Part shown: piece by piece, positions 1-9,384 of the stretch
Numbering within the stretch: position 1 is the stretch's first letter
Layout of the letters: each line of letters begins with the position of its first letter
Assembly (NCBI RefSeq): GCF_000617925.1
Contig: NZ_BAMT01000007.1
Coordinates: 108,240-172,239 of the forward strand
Length of the DNA stretch: 64,000 nucleotides
Direction: 5' to 3'
Source: Methylobacillus glycogenes JCM 2850
GTDB taxonomy: Bacteria > Pseudomonadota > Gammaproteobacteria > Burkholderiales > Methylophilaceae
Made by a program: the position numbers and the translations under genes
The notes under the pieces: generated by a model
The model's input: only the letters and a program-made list of their open reading frames with translations
The model's database searches: none
Told to the model about the DNA's origin: nothing

Positions 1-590
1 GCGTGATTGGCCACCTCGGCTTTTTGCCTGGCTTCTTCAATGCGCGTGATCAGCGTGGCCACATACAGCGGCAAGGCCAGCAGCATCAACAACAGGCTGT
101 AGCTGATGGTCTGGTGTTGCAGCCAGAAGGGATTGACGTTGATGGTGTAGAGAAAGCCCAGCAGGCTCAATATCTGCGAATGAATCAGATACTTTTTGCC
201 AAAACGGAAACCATTGCCAAAGGTCACCCAGAGAAACACGCCCACCAACATCACGCCCAGTTCACCCGTCATAATCATGAACAAGGTGGTGCTGCCTATA
301 TCCAACCAGGCACCTGCCAGCCTGCGTGGGCTGTCATGGCGCTTCATAAACAGAATCAAGCCCAGCAGCACAAAGGACAGCGCCTGGAATGACAGAGCAA
401 TCGGCAAGGCCAGCGCATCACTGGGGCTGGTGGCGAGGCCGCTGAAATGACGGAACAGCAGGAAGCTGATCAGCGCAAAGCCAATGCCTATGCGGATCAG
501 GGCCTGTTCCAGTTCAAGGGGGTTGCAAGCCTGGCGCAAACGCTGCCAGTGTTGTGCTCCCCGGTGTAGAGACTGCATCAATGAGTTCAT
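1..590 (-). CDS. RpfC-like hybrid sensor histidine kinase, N-terminal part (cut by window edge)
   Basis: The 196 visible codons start at an ATG at 590 and stay open to the left edge. They encode a multi-pass membrane sensor with hydrophobic segments near residues 33-55, 62-82, 95-125, 135-155 and 165-185. The last residues (TRIEEARQKAEVANHA) are the usual lead-in to a HisKA dimerisation domain (typically followed by KSxFLANMSHE). A five-segment N-terminal sensor before HisKA is the layout of RpfC, which senses diffusible fatty-acid signals in xanthomonads. The gene lies downstream of, and on the same strand as, an RpfG-like regulator, which is the expected partner. The kinase, receiver and HPt domains lie outside the window, so RpfC identity is inferred. 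No strong ribosome binding site precedes the ATG; a TTG a few codons upstream is an alternative. Confidence 0.72.
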   Translation of the reverse strand, partial: MNSLMQSLHRGAQHWQRLRQACNPLELEQALIRIGIGFALISFLLFRHFSGLATSPSDALALPIALSFQALSFVLLGLILFMKRHDSPRRLAGAWLDIGSTTLFMIMTGELGVMLVGVFLWVTFGNGFRFGKKYLIHSQILSLLGFLYTINVNPFWLQHQTISYSLLLMLLALPLYVATLITRIEEARQKAEVANH

Positions 591-680
591 GCTTGAGCAA
601 GGCTTCAAAGGCGGTTGTTGGACGCTGCAACCGGGGGCAGCACACTGCAATCACAGCAGTTTTGCTATAGGTTGCACTGA

Positions 681-703
681 GAGGGCTTTATATACAAGCC
701 CTC
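681..703 (-). terminator. hairpin between rpfG-like and rpfC-like genes
   Basis: GAGGGCTT and AAGCCCTC form a perfect 8-bp stem around a 7-base loop. It sits in the 137-base gap between two genes of the same strand. No T-run follows on the minus strand, so it could be an attenuator or partial terminator that lowers kinase expression relative to the regulator. Confidence 0.4.
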
Positions 704-727
704 ATAATGAAAAAAATGCTACTTGTT

Positions 728-1789
728 TCAGGACGGGTGGCGGGCGTGAATTTCTTCAAACAGCGGACGTACGCCATCTATCAGCTTGATCAACTCTGGG
801 TCGAAATGCTTGCCACTTTCCGCATGCAGATATTCCATGGCCTTTTCCAGGCTCCAGGCTGCCTTATACGGTCGAGTGCTGGTTAGCGCGTCAAATACAT
901 CGGCGACGGCAACAATCCGCGCCGACAAGGGAATTTCATGGCCGGAAATGCCATAAGGGTAACCAGAACCATCAAACTTCTCATGGTGCGCCAGCGCAAT
1001 CTCGCTGCCCTTCTGCAAAAACACCGAAGGACTGCCCTGCAAAATTTCGTAGCCTATCAGCGGGTGACGCTGCATCACCTTCTTTTCATCCCCGGTGAAT
1101 GGCCCGCTTTTCAGCAGCACGCTATCGGGAATACCAATCTTGCCTATGTCATGCAGCGGTGAGGCCAGCTCTATCAGTTCGGCTTCTTGTTCCGGGAAGC
1201 CCAGCGCCTCGGCAAGCACGCGGCTATAGAGCGACATACGCAGCAAATGCTGGGCGGTATCGTAATCGCGATATTCCCCGGCGCGCGCCAGGTGCATCAG
1301 GGTTTCTTTCTCGCGCAGCAGTATGCTTTCCGTGGCTTCGCGCACCATGCCTTCCAGCAGGCGGCTTTTATCTTCCAGGCTCAGGCGCTGTTGACGCAGC
1401 GTAATCAGGTTTTTGCAGCGGGCCATGCATTCATGCATATCCACTGGCTTGGTGAGGAAATCGGTAACCCCTGCATCCAGCGCTGCGTAGCGTATCTCCA
1501 CATCCTGCTTGATGGTGATCATGATGGTGGGCACGGATTGGTAAAGCGGCAGACGGGTAATCTCATTGATGAAGCTGAGGCCATTCATGCCTGGCATTTC
1601 ATAATCCACCAATAACAGATCGGCAGTATTTTCCTGCGCCCAAGCCAGGGCTTCGACTGGGGATGAAAACTCTATGGTCTTAATGCCAGGGCCCAAATTA
1701 CGGACGATTTTGGAAAGAATGGAACGGCTCACAGCTTGGTCATCAAGTATCAACACCTTGGCGGTATCGACGAGATTGAGGTTCTTCAT
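728..1789 (-). CDS. RpfG-like response regulator, receiver plus HD-GYP c-di-GMP phosphodiesterase
   Basis: This 353-residue protein has a receiver domain (about residues 9-125; phospho-acceptor D62 in LLLVDYEMPG) followed by an HD-GYP domain (HD at 213-214 in PLHDIGKIGIPD, GYP at 276-278 in FDGSGYPYG). All metal-ligand signatures of active HD-GYP phosphodiesterases are visible, so c-di-GMP hydrolysis is expected. The open frame extends 12 codons further upstream, but the ATG at 1789 is preceded by a TTAAGG ribosome binding site and begins directly before the receiver. The downstream membrane kinase gene resembles RpfC. The pair therefore looks like an RpfC/RpfG two-component system, although no RpfF signal synthase is in view. 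Confidence 0.88.
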   Translation of the reverse strand: MKNLNLVDTAKVLILDDQAVSRSILSKIVRNLGPGIKTIEFSSPVEALAWAQENTADLLLVDYEMPGMNGLSFINEITRLPLYQSVPTIMITIKQDVEIRYAALDAGVTDFLTKPVDMHECMARCKNLITLRQQRLSLEDKSRLLEGMVREATESILLREKETLMHLARAGEYRDYDTAQHLLRMSLYSRVLAEALGFPEQEAELIELASPLHDIGKIGIPDSVLLKSGPFTGDEKKVMQRHPLIGYEILQGSPSVFLQKGSEIALAHHEKFDGSGYPYGISGHEIPLSARIVAVADVFDALTSTRPYKAAWSLEKAMEYLHAESGKHFDPELIKLIDGVRPLFEEIHARHPS

Positions 1790-2273
1790 GATTGCCTTAA
1801 AAGTTCTTGGTCCAGGGGGGAACACAAATTACTTTGCCTTGAGGTCAGTGCCGCCCTGTGGGTCTGCCACTGCCTGGCGTCATGGTGGCTTGATAGATGC
1901 ACCGCTGGATATATCAGCGGCATGCATAGCGTCCATGAGGAGATGCCCAGGTTCAGTTACATGACATCATAAACTAGTCACGAAAATTTAATAAGGAATC
2001 CGTGCGATTTTATACAGCTCAGTGCCGCCAAAACCTTGGGGCATCTGGCTTGTGCAATAGGGATAAGTCCGTACTAATCATGGCTTGCAGCGAGATGCTG
2101 CTGGACGTAAAAAAGAGTAAAACTGCTGGTGAATGGTGCTGGCGCCTCACACTTGGTTATCGAAAAGTGAGAAAAAGCACTGGCGTGGATGCGAGCAGCC
2201 GCTAGCGCCACCCGCCTTGCTGAGAGCACTAGCGCATGCCGTGATGCACTGTGCTTGATTGTGGAAAATACGG
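1790..2273. other. 484-base intergenic stretch
   Basis: This gap separates the start of the rpfG-like gene from the end of the MFS gene. The short open frames in it have no recognisable product and no convincing ribosome binding site. It presumably holds the rpfG-like promoter near 1800-1900. I see no tRNA, repeat or clear T-tailed hairpin. Confidence 0.5.
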
Positions 2274-3466
2274 TTACTTAAACCTGACCTTGGGCTCCAC
2301 TGCGCGTGCGAGGAAAAACGCCGTACCCACCAGCACCAGCACAATCAACAAGGCATGCCTGAGCGAGGCATGCTCACCAACAAAGCCCAGCAAGGGTGGC
2401 CCGGCCAGAAAAGCCACATAACCCGCAGTGGCCACCGCACTGACGCGGGCTTCAGGGTGTGGCCCGGTATCGCTGGCGGCGGAAATCGACAAGGGAAAGC
2501 CCAATGAAGTGCCCAAGCCCCAGAACAACACCGCCCCCGCTGCCAGCCAGGGATTGCTGGCAAAAATCACCAGCCCTATGCCTATCACCCCGAGCAAGGC
2601 GCTGGCGCGCACCACGCGCACGCGGCCAAAGCGCGTGAGGAAATAATGGCCGCTGAACCGCCCCAGCGCATCATGCCAGCAAAGCCGGTATACAGCATAG
2701 AGCCCAAGGCAGCATCAAAACCGTGCTCATCCACCATCAAAATGGGAATCCAGTCCGTCGCCGCCCCTTCGGCCAGTGCCATGCCCAGCACAATCAACCC
2801 AATAAACAACAACTGCTTGTCTTGCCACATACTGACTTTGGCCACAGGCTTTTTATGCTCTCCCTGCAAGTGCTGGGCAAACCCAGCAGGAATCGCACGC
2901 AAGGCATACAACGTGACCGGGAAACAGCACAGCACGGTCAGCCCCACATGCCAGGCCACCGGGAAAGCCAGGCTAGCCAGCCAGATACCCAGCAGCCCGC
3001 CGACAAAGGTGCCAAAGCTGAACCCGGCATGCAGCATGGACAAAGTCGGCCGTTGCGTCAGCCGCTCCACCTCCGCGCCTTCGATATTCAACGCAATTTC
3101 GCCCAGCCCCACGCCCAGGCCAAACAAACCCAAACCCAGCGTCACCAGCATGGTCAGCGCCAATGCAATGCCCACGGCCAATACCACTAACCCACCCAAT
3201 AACAAGAACATGCCTGTGGTAATCACAGGCCGTGTGCCAAAACGCCGCACCCAGTGGCCTGAACTCAAAATTCCGCTCATGGCCCCTACCGAAATGCTGA
3301 ACAGGATTAGCCCCATTTGCGCGATAGAGACGCCGAGTTGATCACGAATCGCTGGTGTGCGTGTGACCCAGGAGGCTAAGGCCAGACCAGTGATCAGGAA
3401 GAATAGGAATAGCGCTTGCCTACGTTTACTGGCAGCGAGGGACTGGGGAGCGGTGATGGGCGACAC
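2274..3466 (-). CDS. MFS transporter (YbjJ-like), one frameshift
   Basis: A 12-helix major facilitator permease is encoded in two frames. The first runs from ATG 3466 through [18 protein letters not shown] and a glycine-rich helix ([18 protein letters not shown]) to TGFAGMM. The second continues with [16 protein letters not shown] and ends at 2274. One missing base at about 2661-2668 (at the CGCTGGGGCGG stretch of the coding strand) separates them; restoring it gives an uninterrupted protein of about 397 residues, normal for the family. The sequence resembles the YbjJ group of drug/sugar-efflux-like MFS proteins; the substrate cannot be told. Given many similar shifts in the window, a sequencing error is more likely than a true pseudogene. 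Confidence 0.75.
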
Positions 3467-3743
3467 TTGGAATCCGGGGTGGTTTGGCGGCGGCTAGTGT
3501 TGGTATAGCAGCTTGCCAATGAATAGCGGGTATGGAGGAAAGTAAAAGTTTATCCGCCAAACGAGGCAGCATTATCTATGCCTGTCGCAGCCTTGGCAAT
3601 TTTGCTGTTTCATTGACGCGTTCAACAATGCTGAACGGGTTTGGCAGGTATCTAAATCGACCTTGGGTTTTTTACATCGCTATAATTGCAAAATTGAAGT
3701 TGGTTCAATCTACAAAAATTAATCGGGTGTACGGGGAGATAGC

Positions 3744-3971
3744 ATGGCGCGTATGTGGATGGTTCGCGGCGAAGGCGGCAGCCTGTATGACGCTTTTCGG
3801 GAGCGCAATATTGCCGCCATAGGCTGGAGCCCATTGGCCGATATCGAGTCTCAGGCGCTGGAACGTATCAAGGACAAGGTCAGTGAGCTGGAATTGGATG
3901 ACATGCAGCAATTGCTGGCTGGCATTCTGCGTGCCATGGGCTACAAAATCCAGGTAATCCAGACCCTCTGA
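3744..3971 (+). pseudogene. Mrr-type restriction endonuclease remnant (N-terminal stub)
   Basis: A 75-residue frame starts at an ATG with a good GGGGAG ribosome binding site. Its beginning (MWMVRGEGGSLYDAFRE, then AAIGW) and its end (LAGILRAMGYKIQVIQ) match how Mrr_cat-type restriction proteins start and lead into their nuclease domain. A stop then appears exactly where the PDDEXK core (usually PDGGVD...) should begin. Only the non-catalytic N-terminus remains, so this is a truncated gene. It lies immediately upstream of a DUF1016 gene and an HsdS stub, which suggests deletion inside a former restriction island. The Mrr assignment is from motif recognition only. Confidence 0.55.
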
Positions 3972-4014
3972 TGGAAAAACAGCTTGAGATCTCCCGCCAG
4001 TTACAGGTCGTGCA

Positions 4015-5053
4015 ATGAGCGATAAACCTGTATCACTTGCTCCAGTGCCAGAAGCTATGCCAACTGGCTGGGAGAGCTAAAGCAGCGTATCCATAGCGCC
4101 CAGCAACGGGCGGCGCAGGCCGTCAACCGCGAACTGGTACTGCTTTACTGGCAGATTGGTCGTGACATTTTGCAACGGCAGGCCGAGCAGGGCTGGGGGG
4201 CTAAGGTCATAGCGCGGCTGGCGCACGATCTCAAGACTGCTTTTCCAGAGATGAAGGGTTTTTCTCGCGCCAACCTCATGTATATGCGTTCATTTGCCGA
4301 GGCTTGGCCAGATGCGGTAATTGTCCAACAGACTGTTGGACAATTACCCTGGGGCCACAATCTGGTGTTGCTGGCCAGACTGAAGCAGACAGAACAACGA
4401 CTGGGCTATGCCCAGCGTGCTGTGGAGCAAGGCTGGTCTCGCGCTACCCTGGAAATCCATATCGAAACCCGCTTGCTGGAAAGAGAAGGCCAGGCGGTTA
4501 CCAACTTTGTTGACCGACTCCCCGCGGCTGGTACTGATTTAGCGCGGCAAGCCCTTAAAGATCCATACCTGTTCGACTTTTTAGATGTGGGCCAGGAGGC
4601 CAACGAGCGGGAAATCGAGGAGGCACTGGTCAAACACATTACCCAGTTTTTACTGGAGCTGGGTGCGGGCTTTGCCTTTGTCGGCCGCCAGGTACATCTG
4701 GAAGTTGGTGGTGATGATTTTTATATAGACCTGCTGTTCTACCACCTCAAGCTGCGCTGCTATGTGGTGATCGAACTGAAGGCAGAGAAATTCAAACCAG
4801 AACACTTAGGTCAGTTGAGCTTCTATCTTACCGCTGTAGACACGCAGGTGAAGGCCGAACACGACACCCCCACCATCGGCCTCTTGCTCTGCAAGAGCAA
4901 AAACACCGTGGTAGCTGAATACGCATTACGCGACAAAACCCAACCTATAGGCGTGGCGGAATACCAATTGATAGCTCCCTACCTGAAGAACTGCAAACCA
5001 GCTTGCCAAGCATAGAACAGCTAGAGCGGGAACTGGGAGGCGAGCATGAATAA
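4015..5053 (+). CDS. YhcG/DUF1016 family PDDEXK nuclease-like protein, two frameshifts
   Basis: The main frame (residues QRQAEQGWGAKVIARLAHDL onward) is a DUF1016 (YhcG) protein: an N-terminal winged-helix-like region with LLYWQIGRDI, a conserved QLPWGHN, and a C-terminal PDDEXK fold with FYIDLLFYHLKLRCYVVIEL. The natural start is ATG 4015 (MSDKPVSLAPVPE); a missing base near 4053 breaks the frame before GYANWLGELKQRIHSAQ. A second shift near 4962-4965 hides the normal tail (LPEELQTSLPSIEQLERELG), which ends at TAA 5053. Corrected length is about 345 residues, typical of the family. Members are often carried in type I restriction loci, which fits the HsdS fragment that follows. Confidence 0.8.
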
Positions 5054-5126
5054 GCACAACGCCGAACTGCTAGAAAAGCATTTTGACACCGCTAGAACGT
5101 CGAGAAAGACCTTGAAGCATTCGTAG
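5046..5126 (+). pseudogene. HsdS (type I restriction specificity) N-terminal stub
   Basis: The ATG at 5046 overlaps the end of the DUF1016 frame and opens with MNKHNAELLEKHFDTA, a very common first stretch of HsdS proteins. After about 16 residues the similarity ends and the frame stops at 5126. The rest of the specificity subunit, HsdM and HsdR are absent. It is best read as the scar of a deleted type I restriction-modification system whose DUF1016 accessory gene survived. Confidence 0.5.
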
Positions 5127-5171
5127 ACTCCCTATGTAGTAGTCTGACGAAGTAGCACCTTGGGGATGAGC

Positions 5172-5198
5172 TTAAGTATATATGGTACATATACTTAA
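5172..5198. repeat. AT-rich perfect inverted repeat beside tRNA-Gly
   Basis: TTAAGTATAT and its exact complement ATATACTTAA flank ATGGTAC. It lies just past the 3' end of the tRNA gene, at the edge of the degraded restriction island. It may be a transcription terminator for the tRNA or a relic of an integration end. Confidence 0.45.
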
Positions 5199-5206
5199 CA
5201 TAGGAC

Positions 5207-5280
5207 TGGAGCGGGCGACGGGAATCGAACCCGCGTATCGAGCTTGGGAAGCTAGCGTTCTACCATTGAACTACGCCCGC
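5207..5280 (-). tRNA. tRNA-Gly (anticodon CCC)
   Basis: The minus strand folds as a complete cloverleaf: acceptor GCGGGCG/CGCCCGC, D-arm GTTC...GAAC, seven-base anticodon loop TTCCCAA (anticodon CCC, glycine), T-loop TTCGATT, and an encoded TCCA end at 5207-5210. The anticodon stem CTAGC/GCTCG has one T-C mismatch, which is unusual and could be a base error. Glycine tRNA genes are frequent integration sites, and a decayed foreign island abuts this one. Confidence 0.95.
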
Positions 5281-5470
5281 ACAGGCGGCCATTATACCCA
5301 TTTATATGCCTGCGGCCACTGCAAGCACAGCGTGCTGCATAGCCTTTACCCCATCAAGGTGTGCGGCATTATGTCGCATTCTTAAATCCTGCTGCCTTCT
5401 TTAAAATCTGCTGCTTTGTCGAAATGGCGTGTTGTTGCGCCTACGCGTGCTTACAGATTGGGGAGGCAGT

Positions 5471-7648
5471 ATGGTCAGTGCATTGGTAAACAAGAACAAG
5501 AAAGCGCCGCAGGCGAAAGCATGTAAGTTGAAATGGCAGTTATGCCTGATGGCGCAACTGCTCAGCGCGCAGGCGTTCAGCAACCTGGCGCTGGCCGCTG
5601 AAGATGTGGCGCAGCATGAGCACGATACGCAGCACTTGCCCGAAGTTGAGGTGAAGGCGCATGCGCACGACAGCGATAGCCAGTTGCACAGGCGCATGGT
5701 GAATAGTGCCGACAGCGCTGCGCTGTTGCAGGATTTTGTTGGGGTGGAAGCCTATCAGGCGGGTGGCGTTTCGGCCTTGCCAGTGATACGCGGTTTTAAT
5801 GACAACCGTATCCGCATTCTGGTGGATGGTGCTGAGCTGACGGCGGCCTGTGCCAACAGCATGAACGCGCCGTTGAGTTATATCTCCCCCGCCGCTGTGG
5901 CCAAGATCAGTGTGTTGGCAGGGATCACCCCGGTGAGTATGGGCGGTGACAGTATTGCTGGCACGATTACGGTGGATTCTGCGCGGCCTATATATTCACT
6001 CAATCCAGATGCCTGGCTCTATCAGGGCAGTTTTTCCACGGTGTACCGCAGCAATAACAATGGCCTCAGCACCGCTTTGAGCGCCACGGCAGCCAGCGAT
6101 AATCTCAGCCTCAATTTCACCAGCACCATGGATCGTGGCCAGAGTTACCAAGACGGTAATGGCCGCAAGGTGCGTGCCACGCAGTTTGAGCGTCATATCC
6201 AGGCGCTGACCATAGGTGCCAAGGGCGAGAACGAGGAGTTTGTGCTCAGGCTTAGCCATCAGGAAGTGCCGCATCAAGGCTTCTCTAATCAATATATGGA
6301 TCTGGTGGGCAATACCGCCGATGCCATCAATGCCAATTACAAGCGCAATTTCAGTTGGGGTGATCTCGATGCGCGGGTTTACTGGCAAGAGGTCAAGCAT
6401 GAGATGGGGTTCTTTACCTCAGAGAAGCCCGGCATGATGCCCATGAACACCCACGGCAAGGATATGGGCTATAACCTCAAGTTCACCCTGCCCTTGTCTG
6501 AGCAGCACAAGCTGCGCCTGGGCAGTGATTTCCACCGCAATACCCTGGATGACTGGTGGCCACCTGTGGCGGGCAGCATGATGATGGGCCCGCGCACTTA
6601 TGTGAATATCAATGATGGTCGCCGCGATCGTCTGGGTGTGTTTGCCGAGGTGGAATCGCAATGGGATAGTCGCTGGAGCAGTCTGCTGGGCGCGCGCGTG
6701 GATCATGTGCGCACCAGCACTGGCGAGGTGCAGTCTTATGGCGCGGGCATGATGAATATGGCGGATAACATGGCGGCAGCGGCTTTCAACCGTGGCAGCC
6801 GCTCTGCCAGCGATAATCATCTGGATGTCACCGCCAGTGGCAAGTATCTGGTTTCAGACACAGCCACTCTGGAGTTTGGCTATGCGCGCAAGACGCGCTC
6901 GCCCAATCTGTATGAGCGCTACTCCTGGGGTGCCGGGCAGATGGCGCGCAATATGATAGGTTGGTTTGGCGATGCCAATGGCTATGTCGGCAACCCTGAG
7001 CTACGCCCGGAAAAAGCCAACACCTTGAGCGCCACGCTGGATTTGCATGATGCAGGCCAAAACGTCTGGCAAGTGCGCGCTACGCCCTACTTTACCTATG
7101 TGCAGGATTACATAGGCGTTGAGCAGATCAGCAGCGGTTTGGCGGGTGGTCGTGCCAATCTGCGCTTTGATAATCAGGATGCGCGCTTCTATGGCCTGAA
7201 CCTGGAAAGTACGCGTCAGCTGTGGCAGGAAGGGGCTTGGGGTCAGGGCCGTGTGCGTGGCACTTTAGCCTGGACCCGTGCGGAGCGCACGAATGGTGAC
7301 GATCTTTACCAGATCATGCCGCTCAATGCCCGTATCAGCCTGGAGCAGCGCAAGGGTGCCTGGTCTAACGGTGTGGATGTGCAGTTTGTAGACAGCAAGA
7401 CCCGTGTTGATCAGGCACGCTTTGAACCCGAAACTGGCGGCTACACCCTGGTGGATTTGCGCAGCAGCTATCAGTGGAGCAAGGCCAGGCTGGATTTCAG
7501 CGTCACCAATCTGTTTGACCGCTACTATGCGCTGCCACTGGGCGGGGTGAATTACGCAGAGTGGAACGCCAATGGCAGGGCTGGCATCATGGGCCCGGTT
7601 GCAGGCATGGGCCGCTCGGTGAATCTGGGGCTAACGCTGGATTTCTAG
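5471..7648 (+). CDS. TonB-dependent copper receptor, OprC-like
   Basis: This outer-membrane receptor (725 residues from ATG 5471, chosen for the GGGGAGG ribosome binding site 7 bases upstream) has a signal peptide, a plug domain (LPVIRGFNDNRIRILVDG) and a beta-barrel ending in the terminal aromatic motif (LGLTLDF). The mature N-terminus is rich in His and Glu, and Met-rich loops occur (EKPGMMPMNTHGKDM, GAGMMNMADNM). It carries CANSM (C127, M131) and HEM (H310, M312), which match the CxxxM-HxM copper site described for Pseudomonas OprC. Copper import is therefore the best-supported role. It is monocistronic, closed by a strong hairpin. Iron-siderophore uptake is less likely. Confidence 0.87.
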   Translation: MVSALVNKNKKAPQAKACKLKWQLCLMAQLLSAQAFSNLALAAEDVAQHEHDTQHLPEVEVKAHAHDSDSQLHRRMVNSADSAALLQDFVGVEAYQAGGVSALPVIRGFNDNRIRILVDGAELTAACANSMNAPLSYISPAAVAKISVLAGITPVSMGGDSIAGTITVDSARPIYSLNPDAWLYQGSFSTVYRSNNNGLSTALSATAASDNLSLNFTSTMDRGQSYQDGNGRKVRATQFERHIQALTIGAKGENEEFVLRLSHQEVPHQGFSNQYMDLVGNTADAINANYKRNFSWGDLDARVYWQEVKHEMGFFTSEKPGMMPMNTHGKDMGYNLKFTLPLSEQHKLRLGSDFHRNTLDDWWPPVAGSMMMGPRTYVNINDGRRDRLGVFAEVESQWDSRWSSLLGARVDHVRTSTGEVQSYGAGMMNMADNMAAAAFNRGSRSASDNHLDVTASGKYLVSDTATLEFGYARKTRSPNLYERYSWGAGQMARNMIGWFGDANGYVGNPELRPEKANTLSATLDLHDAGQNVWQVRATPYFTYVQDYIGVEQISSGLAGGRANLRFDNQDARFYGLNLESTRQLWQEGAWGQGRVRGTLAWTRAERTNGDDLYQIMPLNARISLEQRKGAWSNGVDVQFVDSKTRVDQARFEPETGGYTLVDLRSSYQWSKARLDFSVTNLFDRYYALPLGGVNYAEWNANGRAGIMGPVAGMGRSVNLGLTLDF

Positions 7649-7715
7649 CTTTAAGCTCTCAGATTCAACTTCTAAGGCTTAACTGCTCACAATCAAATTC
7701 TGAGCTTGAGCTAAT

Positions 7716-7756
7716 AAAACAGCACACCCAGCCTTGCGCTGGGTGTGCTGTTTTTA
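7716..7756. terminator. bidirectional rho-independent terminator
   Basis: AAAACAGCACACCCAGC pairs with GCTGGGTGTGCTGTTTT across a short loop, giving a long stem with A/T tracts on both sides. It separates the converging copper-receptor gene and the PLP-enzyme gene. Confidence 0.92.
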
Positions 7757-7770
7757 AGCGTTTATTTGAC

Positions 7771-8753
7771 TCAAGCCGCGCTCAGGCTAAGCTCAGATTC
7801 ACCAAACTGCTTGCGATAGCGCTCGGCCAAGGTCACGCTGCCACCTAGTCCGCCCTGATGCAAGTAAAGCCAGTCCTGCCCCAGTTGCTCACGCTGATCC
7901 AGAATCGCCATCCAGCCTGCCATGTCGTACAGCAGGTCAAACGCTATGCCAGTGGCAGCTTCAAGCTCGGCCTGCAGCAGCCATAGCTCGCGGTACAGTG
8001 AACCAAAGCGGTAATGGATGTGGCTACTGAGTATGGTTGGTTCGCTGCTGCTAGTGCCCAAGCGCGCAAATACCTGTTGCAGGTGCAGGGCATCGCCATA
8101 GGCCGGGGTGGTGTAATGCGCCAATTGCGGGTTGCTTGCGCCAGATGGTAAGAGGTGACGCCTGTGCCAGCGGGCAGGAACACGCGGCTTAAATTCAGTT
8201 TTTGCGTCACCTGGCTGAGTTCCTGCGCCAATACCGTCATGCCATAGCTCACCTGACTATGATTACCGCCCTCATGGAAGAACAATTCTCCAGGCGCAGG
8301 CACAAATTCCCCGCGCGCCATGCGCCTATACAATGCACCATCAACATGCAAATGCATCTGTTTGCCCTTTGCCAGTGCAAGGTTGCCCTCGGGGTGCAGG
8401 GCCAGTTCGCTTGCGATATAGGGCAGCACATAATGGAATTCCACGCCCATCAATTGCGCCAATTCACTCAGCGCCAGCATGGCGCCAGACTGCACAGAGC
8501 CATAGCTCCAAATCTTGCTGACAGGCGGCAGCTCAGACATATGCTGCAGGTAATAGCCCAGTTTGTAGAGCTTGTTGCCCTCTATGGCGGCAAAGCTGGA
8601 CGCGGGCAGGCCTGCGCAGAAGGCAGGCGCGGGTGTTACCTGAAGCTCGCGGGCGCTACCGCGTATGGCGGCAGGCAGTAAACGGGATTCGATGCGGACT
8701 ACAAAACGCATGCCAGCGAACTGGCATTGAACATAGCTGAAGGTGGGGGGCAT
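7771..8753 (-). CDS. D-cysteine desulfhydrase / ACC deaminase family PLP enzyme, one frameshift
   Basis: The gene starts at ATG 8753 after an AGGA site. The first part contains the family's PLP-lysine region GNKLYKLGYYLQ and a variant SYGSVQSGAMLAL where other members have S-x-G-x-x-x-SNHA. The second part, in another frame, runs from LAHYTTPAYGD through DLLYDMAGW to the end at 7771. A single-base shift near 8121-8125 joins HLAQATRN to the second part. Repaired length is about 327 residues, normal for the family. The family cleaves D-cysteine or 1-aminocyclopropane-1-carboxylate; the substrate here is unknown and the divergent SYGSVQS motif warns against a firm call. Confidence 0.72.
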
Positions 8754-8811
8754 GATAGGGTCCTGGTGAGGTCATCATGAATAAACTAGCAAAAATAGTA
8801 CCTGCTTTGCA

Positions 8812-9384
8812 TCAAGCCGCGGCAGAACTTTTTCTTGTAGCGTTTACCAGGTGCGGATGGATATGACGCGTTTGTATTACTGCCAGCAAAGTCTCAATCT
8901 GGTTTTCCATCTCGCCTTCCAACGTGCGGATATGCACCTCTGCCGCCAGCGGCGGCTCGTAAGGGCTGCTGATGCCAGTAAACTGTGTGAGCTCGCCTTT
9001 GCGCGCGCGAGCATATAAGCCCTTGGTATCGCGGCGCTCGCACTCGCTGAGCGGTGTATCAACAAACACCTCTATGAATTGACCCGGGGCAAAGCGCTGC
9101 CTGAGCTTGTCTCTATCTGCACGGAAAGGCGAGATCAGCCCTACCAGCACAATTAGGCCAGCCTCCATCATCAAGCTTGCCACTTCGCCAGCGCGACGAA
9201 TATTCTCGCGCCTGTCTTCAGCACTGAAGCCCAGGTCAGAGCACAGGCCCTGGCGCAAGTCATCGCCATCAATCAGCGCAGTGCGATAACCCTGCTGCTG
9301 CAAGCGCTGGTGCAGCATGGTGGATAAGGTAGTCTTGCCCGCGCCCGAAAGTCCGGTAAACCATAAACACATAGGCTGCATCAT
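8812..9384 (-). CDS. cysC: adenylylsulfate (APS) kinase
   Basis: A 190-residue CysC phosphorylates adenosine 5'-phosphosulfate to PAPS. The P-loop GLSGAGKT is at residues 11-18, followed by LIDGDDLRQGL, the FSAEDRRENIRR signature and the C-terminal YARARKGE(L)TQFTGI block. The start ATG at 9384 overlaps the stop of the upstream sulfotransferase gene (ATGA), so the two are translationally coupled. The pair makes PAPS and uses it directly. There are no sulfate-assimilation genes nearby, so this copy probably serves sulfation rather than cysteine synthesis. Confidence 0.93.
   Translation of the reverse strand: MMQPMCLWFTGLSGAGKTTLSTMLHQRLQQQGYRTALIDGDDLRQGLCSDLGFSAEDRRENIRRAGEVASLMMEAGLIVLVGLISPFRADRDKLRQRFAPGQFIEVFVDTPLSECERRDTKGLYARARKGELTQFTGISSPYEPPLAAEVHIRTLEGEMENQIETLLAVIQTRHIHPHLVNATRKSSAAA

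Noticed and set aside
2646..3341. 231-codon plus-strand open frame
   Set aside because: Shadow of the MFS gene on the other strand; composition is low-complexity Ser/Pro/Asn as expected of antisense.
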